Assembly (NCBI GenBank): GCA_022826345.1
Contig: JAJDVB010000220.1
Span: 1-7,003, forward strand
Reading direction: 5' to 3'
From: Alphaproteobacteria bacterium
Lineage (GTDB): Bacteria > Pseudomonadota > Alphaproteobacteria > UBA828
DNA: 7,003 nucleotides
Shown here: positions 6,118 to 7,003 of the stretch, in pieces
Layout of the letters: every line of letters begins with the position of its first letter
How positions within the stretch are numbered: the stretch's first letter is position 1
The notes under the pieces: generated by a model
The model's input: the letters and a program-made list of their open reading frames with translations, nothing else
Databases searched by the model: none
What the model was told of the DNA's origin: nothing
Program-made: the position numbers and the translations under genes

Positions 6118-6267
6118 TTGCCCAGATCCATCCTCACCGACGCGCGAATCTGGGCGCTCGCGCCGCGCAAAGCCTCTTACGATATCGGTGACGGGAGGCT
6201 CATGGGCTTCGGCGTCCGGGTGACGCCTGCCGGTAGCAAGCGCTTCTTCGTCCATTGCCAGCACCGT
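6118..6267 (+). pseudogene. N-terminal stub of a third integrase (DUF4102-type arm domain)
   Basis: From a TTG at 6118, with GGGAG seven bases upstream, the plus strand reads SILTDARIWALAPRKASYDI and then MGFGVRVTPAGSKRFFVHCQ and HR. This is the start of a phage/island-type integrase: the arm-binding domain with its GFGVRV.P.G.K motif. After about 50 codons the similarity stops at a palindrome (6268-6284), and the frame continues only as low-complexity Arg/Ala sequence to a stop at 6418-6420. The core-binding and catalytic domains are absent, so it cannot recombine DNA. It is not a copy of int1 or int2: its motif context differs (SYDIGDGRLMGFGVRV). It faces hutH and is probably what is left of an element once integrated beside it. 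Confidence 0.8.
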
Positions 6268-6284
6268 AGGCCTCCGGCGGAGGC
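6268..6284. repeat. Palindrome at the integrase stub breakpoint
   Basis: AGGCCTCCGGCGGAGGC contains the perfect 6-bp arms GCCTCC and GGAGGC around GGC. It sits exactly where similarity of the third integrase to its family ends. Its outline (AGGCCT, seven bases, AGGC) recalls the 24-bp sites at 517 and 3916, but the spacer differs, so common origin is uncertain. Confidence 0.45.
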
Positions 6285-6416
6285 TGCAGGTCATGCGGCC
6301 AGGCTTGGTGGCAGTAGACCTTCCAATGCCAGGGCACGCGCTCGTGCAGTCGGGTCTGCGGCAGATCGGCCGTTTGAATCTGCCTGTCCCAAGAGCTCCA
6401 CTCCGCGTAGTAGAGA

Positions 6417-7003
6417 CTAAATTGCCCCACAGACATCCGCGATCTCGCCGGACTTGACCATTTGGCGAGCGGCTTCGTAGTCGGGTGCGAACCAACGGTC
6501 TTTGTTCATGCGTCCCACGCGGGAGCGCACCAGGTCTTTGACAGCCGCCAGCCTTGGCGACAATGTCAGGCCGATATGGTCAGTACCCTCAACGCTGGCC
6601 AGAAGCTCAATCGCCAGAATGTTGTTCAGCGTCTCGGCCATGCCCGTCAGCCGGCGCGCACCGTGGGTAGCCATGGATACGTGATCTTCCTGATTGGCCA
6701 CAGTGGGGACACTGTCCACCGACGCCGGGTACGCCTTTTGGCGGTTCTCGGCGACCATGGCAGCCGCGGCGATCTGGCCGCTCATGAAGCCCGAGCTGAG
6801 GCCGGCATCGCTTGTCAGGAAGGCGGGCAAGCCCGACAGGCCGGGGTCCACCATCATCGCCAGCCGGCGTTCGGCCAAGGCGCCGATCTCACAGATCGCA
6901 AGCGCCGTCTGGTCGGCGGCGAAGGCAACTGGTTCGGCGTGGAAATTTCCGCCCGTCAGGATGTCACCGGTATCGGAAAATACGATCGGATTGTCGGTGA
7001 CCG
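6417..7003 (-). CDS. hutH: Histidine ammonia-lyase, C-terminal 195 residues (runs off right edge)
   Basis: This enzyme turns L-histidine into urocanate and ammonia, the first step of cytoplasmic histidine degradation. The visible part starts at [20 protein letters not shown], continues [15 protein letters not shown] and [20 protein letters not shown], and includes [19 protein letters not shown]. The Phe of GNFHAEP and the Glu of NQEDHVSM are 85 residues apart, the spacing of F329 and E414 in the Pseudomonas putida enzyme, both active-site residues. The Ala-Ser-Gly triad that makes the MIO cofactor, and the Tyr/Arg pair before SDNP, lie beyond the edge. The C-terminus ([14 protein letters not shown] at 6419-6417) looks natural, so the gene does not seem truncated at this end. 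Other hut genes would be expected to its right. No terminator is obvious after the stop. Confidence 0.97.
   Translation of the reverse strand, partial: VTDNPIVFSDTGDILTGGNFHAEPVAFAADQTALAICEIGALAERRLAMMVDPGLSGLPAFLTSDAGLSSGFMSGQIAAAAMVAENRQKAYPASVDSVPTVANQEDHVSMATHGARRLTGMAETLNNILAIELLASVEGTDHIGLTLSPRLAAVKDLVRSRVGRMNKDRWFAPDYEAARQMVKSGEIADVCGAI

Noticed and set aside
1..7003. tRNA, rRNA or tRNA-derived attachment site
   Set aside because: I saw no cloverleaf, no TTCGA-type T-arm context with paired stems and no rRNA sequence next to the integrases or the stub.

Overview
The window looks like a variable island in a GC-rich proteobacterial chromosome, most likely an alphaproteobacterium. The evidence is the DUF1640-type coiled-coil protein, arm-domain (DUF4102-like) tyrosine recombinases, an IS1380-family remnant and the form of the histidine ammonia-lyase. 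Genus cannot be read from this sequence. Two recognisable host genes are cut by the window edges: the 5' end of a DUF1640-type gene (1-136, minus) and the last 195 codons of hutH (6417-7003, minus). Almost everything between them is accessory, mobile or degraded DNA.

Layout from left to right. DUF1640-type gene start (1-136, minus). A 746-bp stretch with no convincing gene (137-882), holding a 24-bp internally palindromic site at 517-540. Two complete, paralogous tyrosine recombinases on the minus strand, int1 (2448-3665) then int2 (883-2451). They overlap by four bases (ATGA), and every catalytic residue is visible in both. A second copy of the 24-bp site, in opposite orientation, upstream of int1 at 3916-3939. 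A SIS-domain protein of lower GC (4143-4751, minus) that looks like an RpiR-family regulator without its DNA-binding domain. An AT-rich stretch (about 4752-5430) with one short protein-like open frame. A decayed internal fragment of an IS1380 transposase (about 5531-5999, plus) with two frameshifts. The first ~50 codons of a third, unrelated integrase (6118-6267, plus), cut off at a GC-rich palindrome. Finally the hutH 3' end.

How the parts may work together. int1 and int2 are almost certainly co-transcribed and translationally coupled, so they probably act as a pair. The two copies of the 24-bp site (7-bp arms around a 7-bp spacer, one mismatch between copies, inverted) enclose only these two genes and have the geometry of tyrosine-recombinase core sites. 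A small two-recombinase element, or an invertible 3.4-kb segment, is the most interesting reading, but it is inferred. int2 is also unusual in its C-terminal tail, enlarged by a 114-bp in-frame tandem duplication. The IS1380 and third-integrase scraps show that the gap next to hutH has received several insertions. hutH itself ends with a normal C-terminus.
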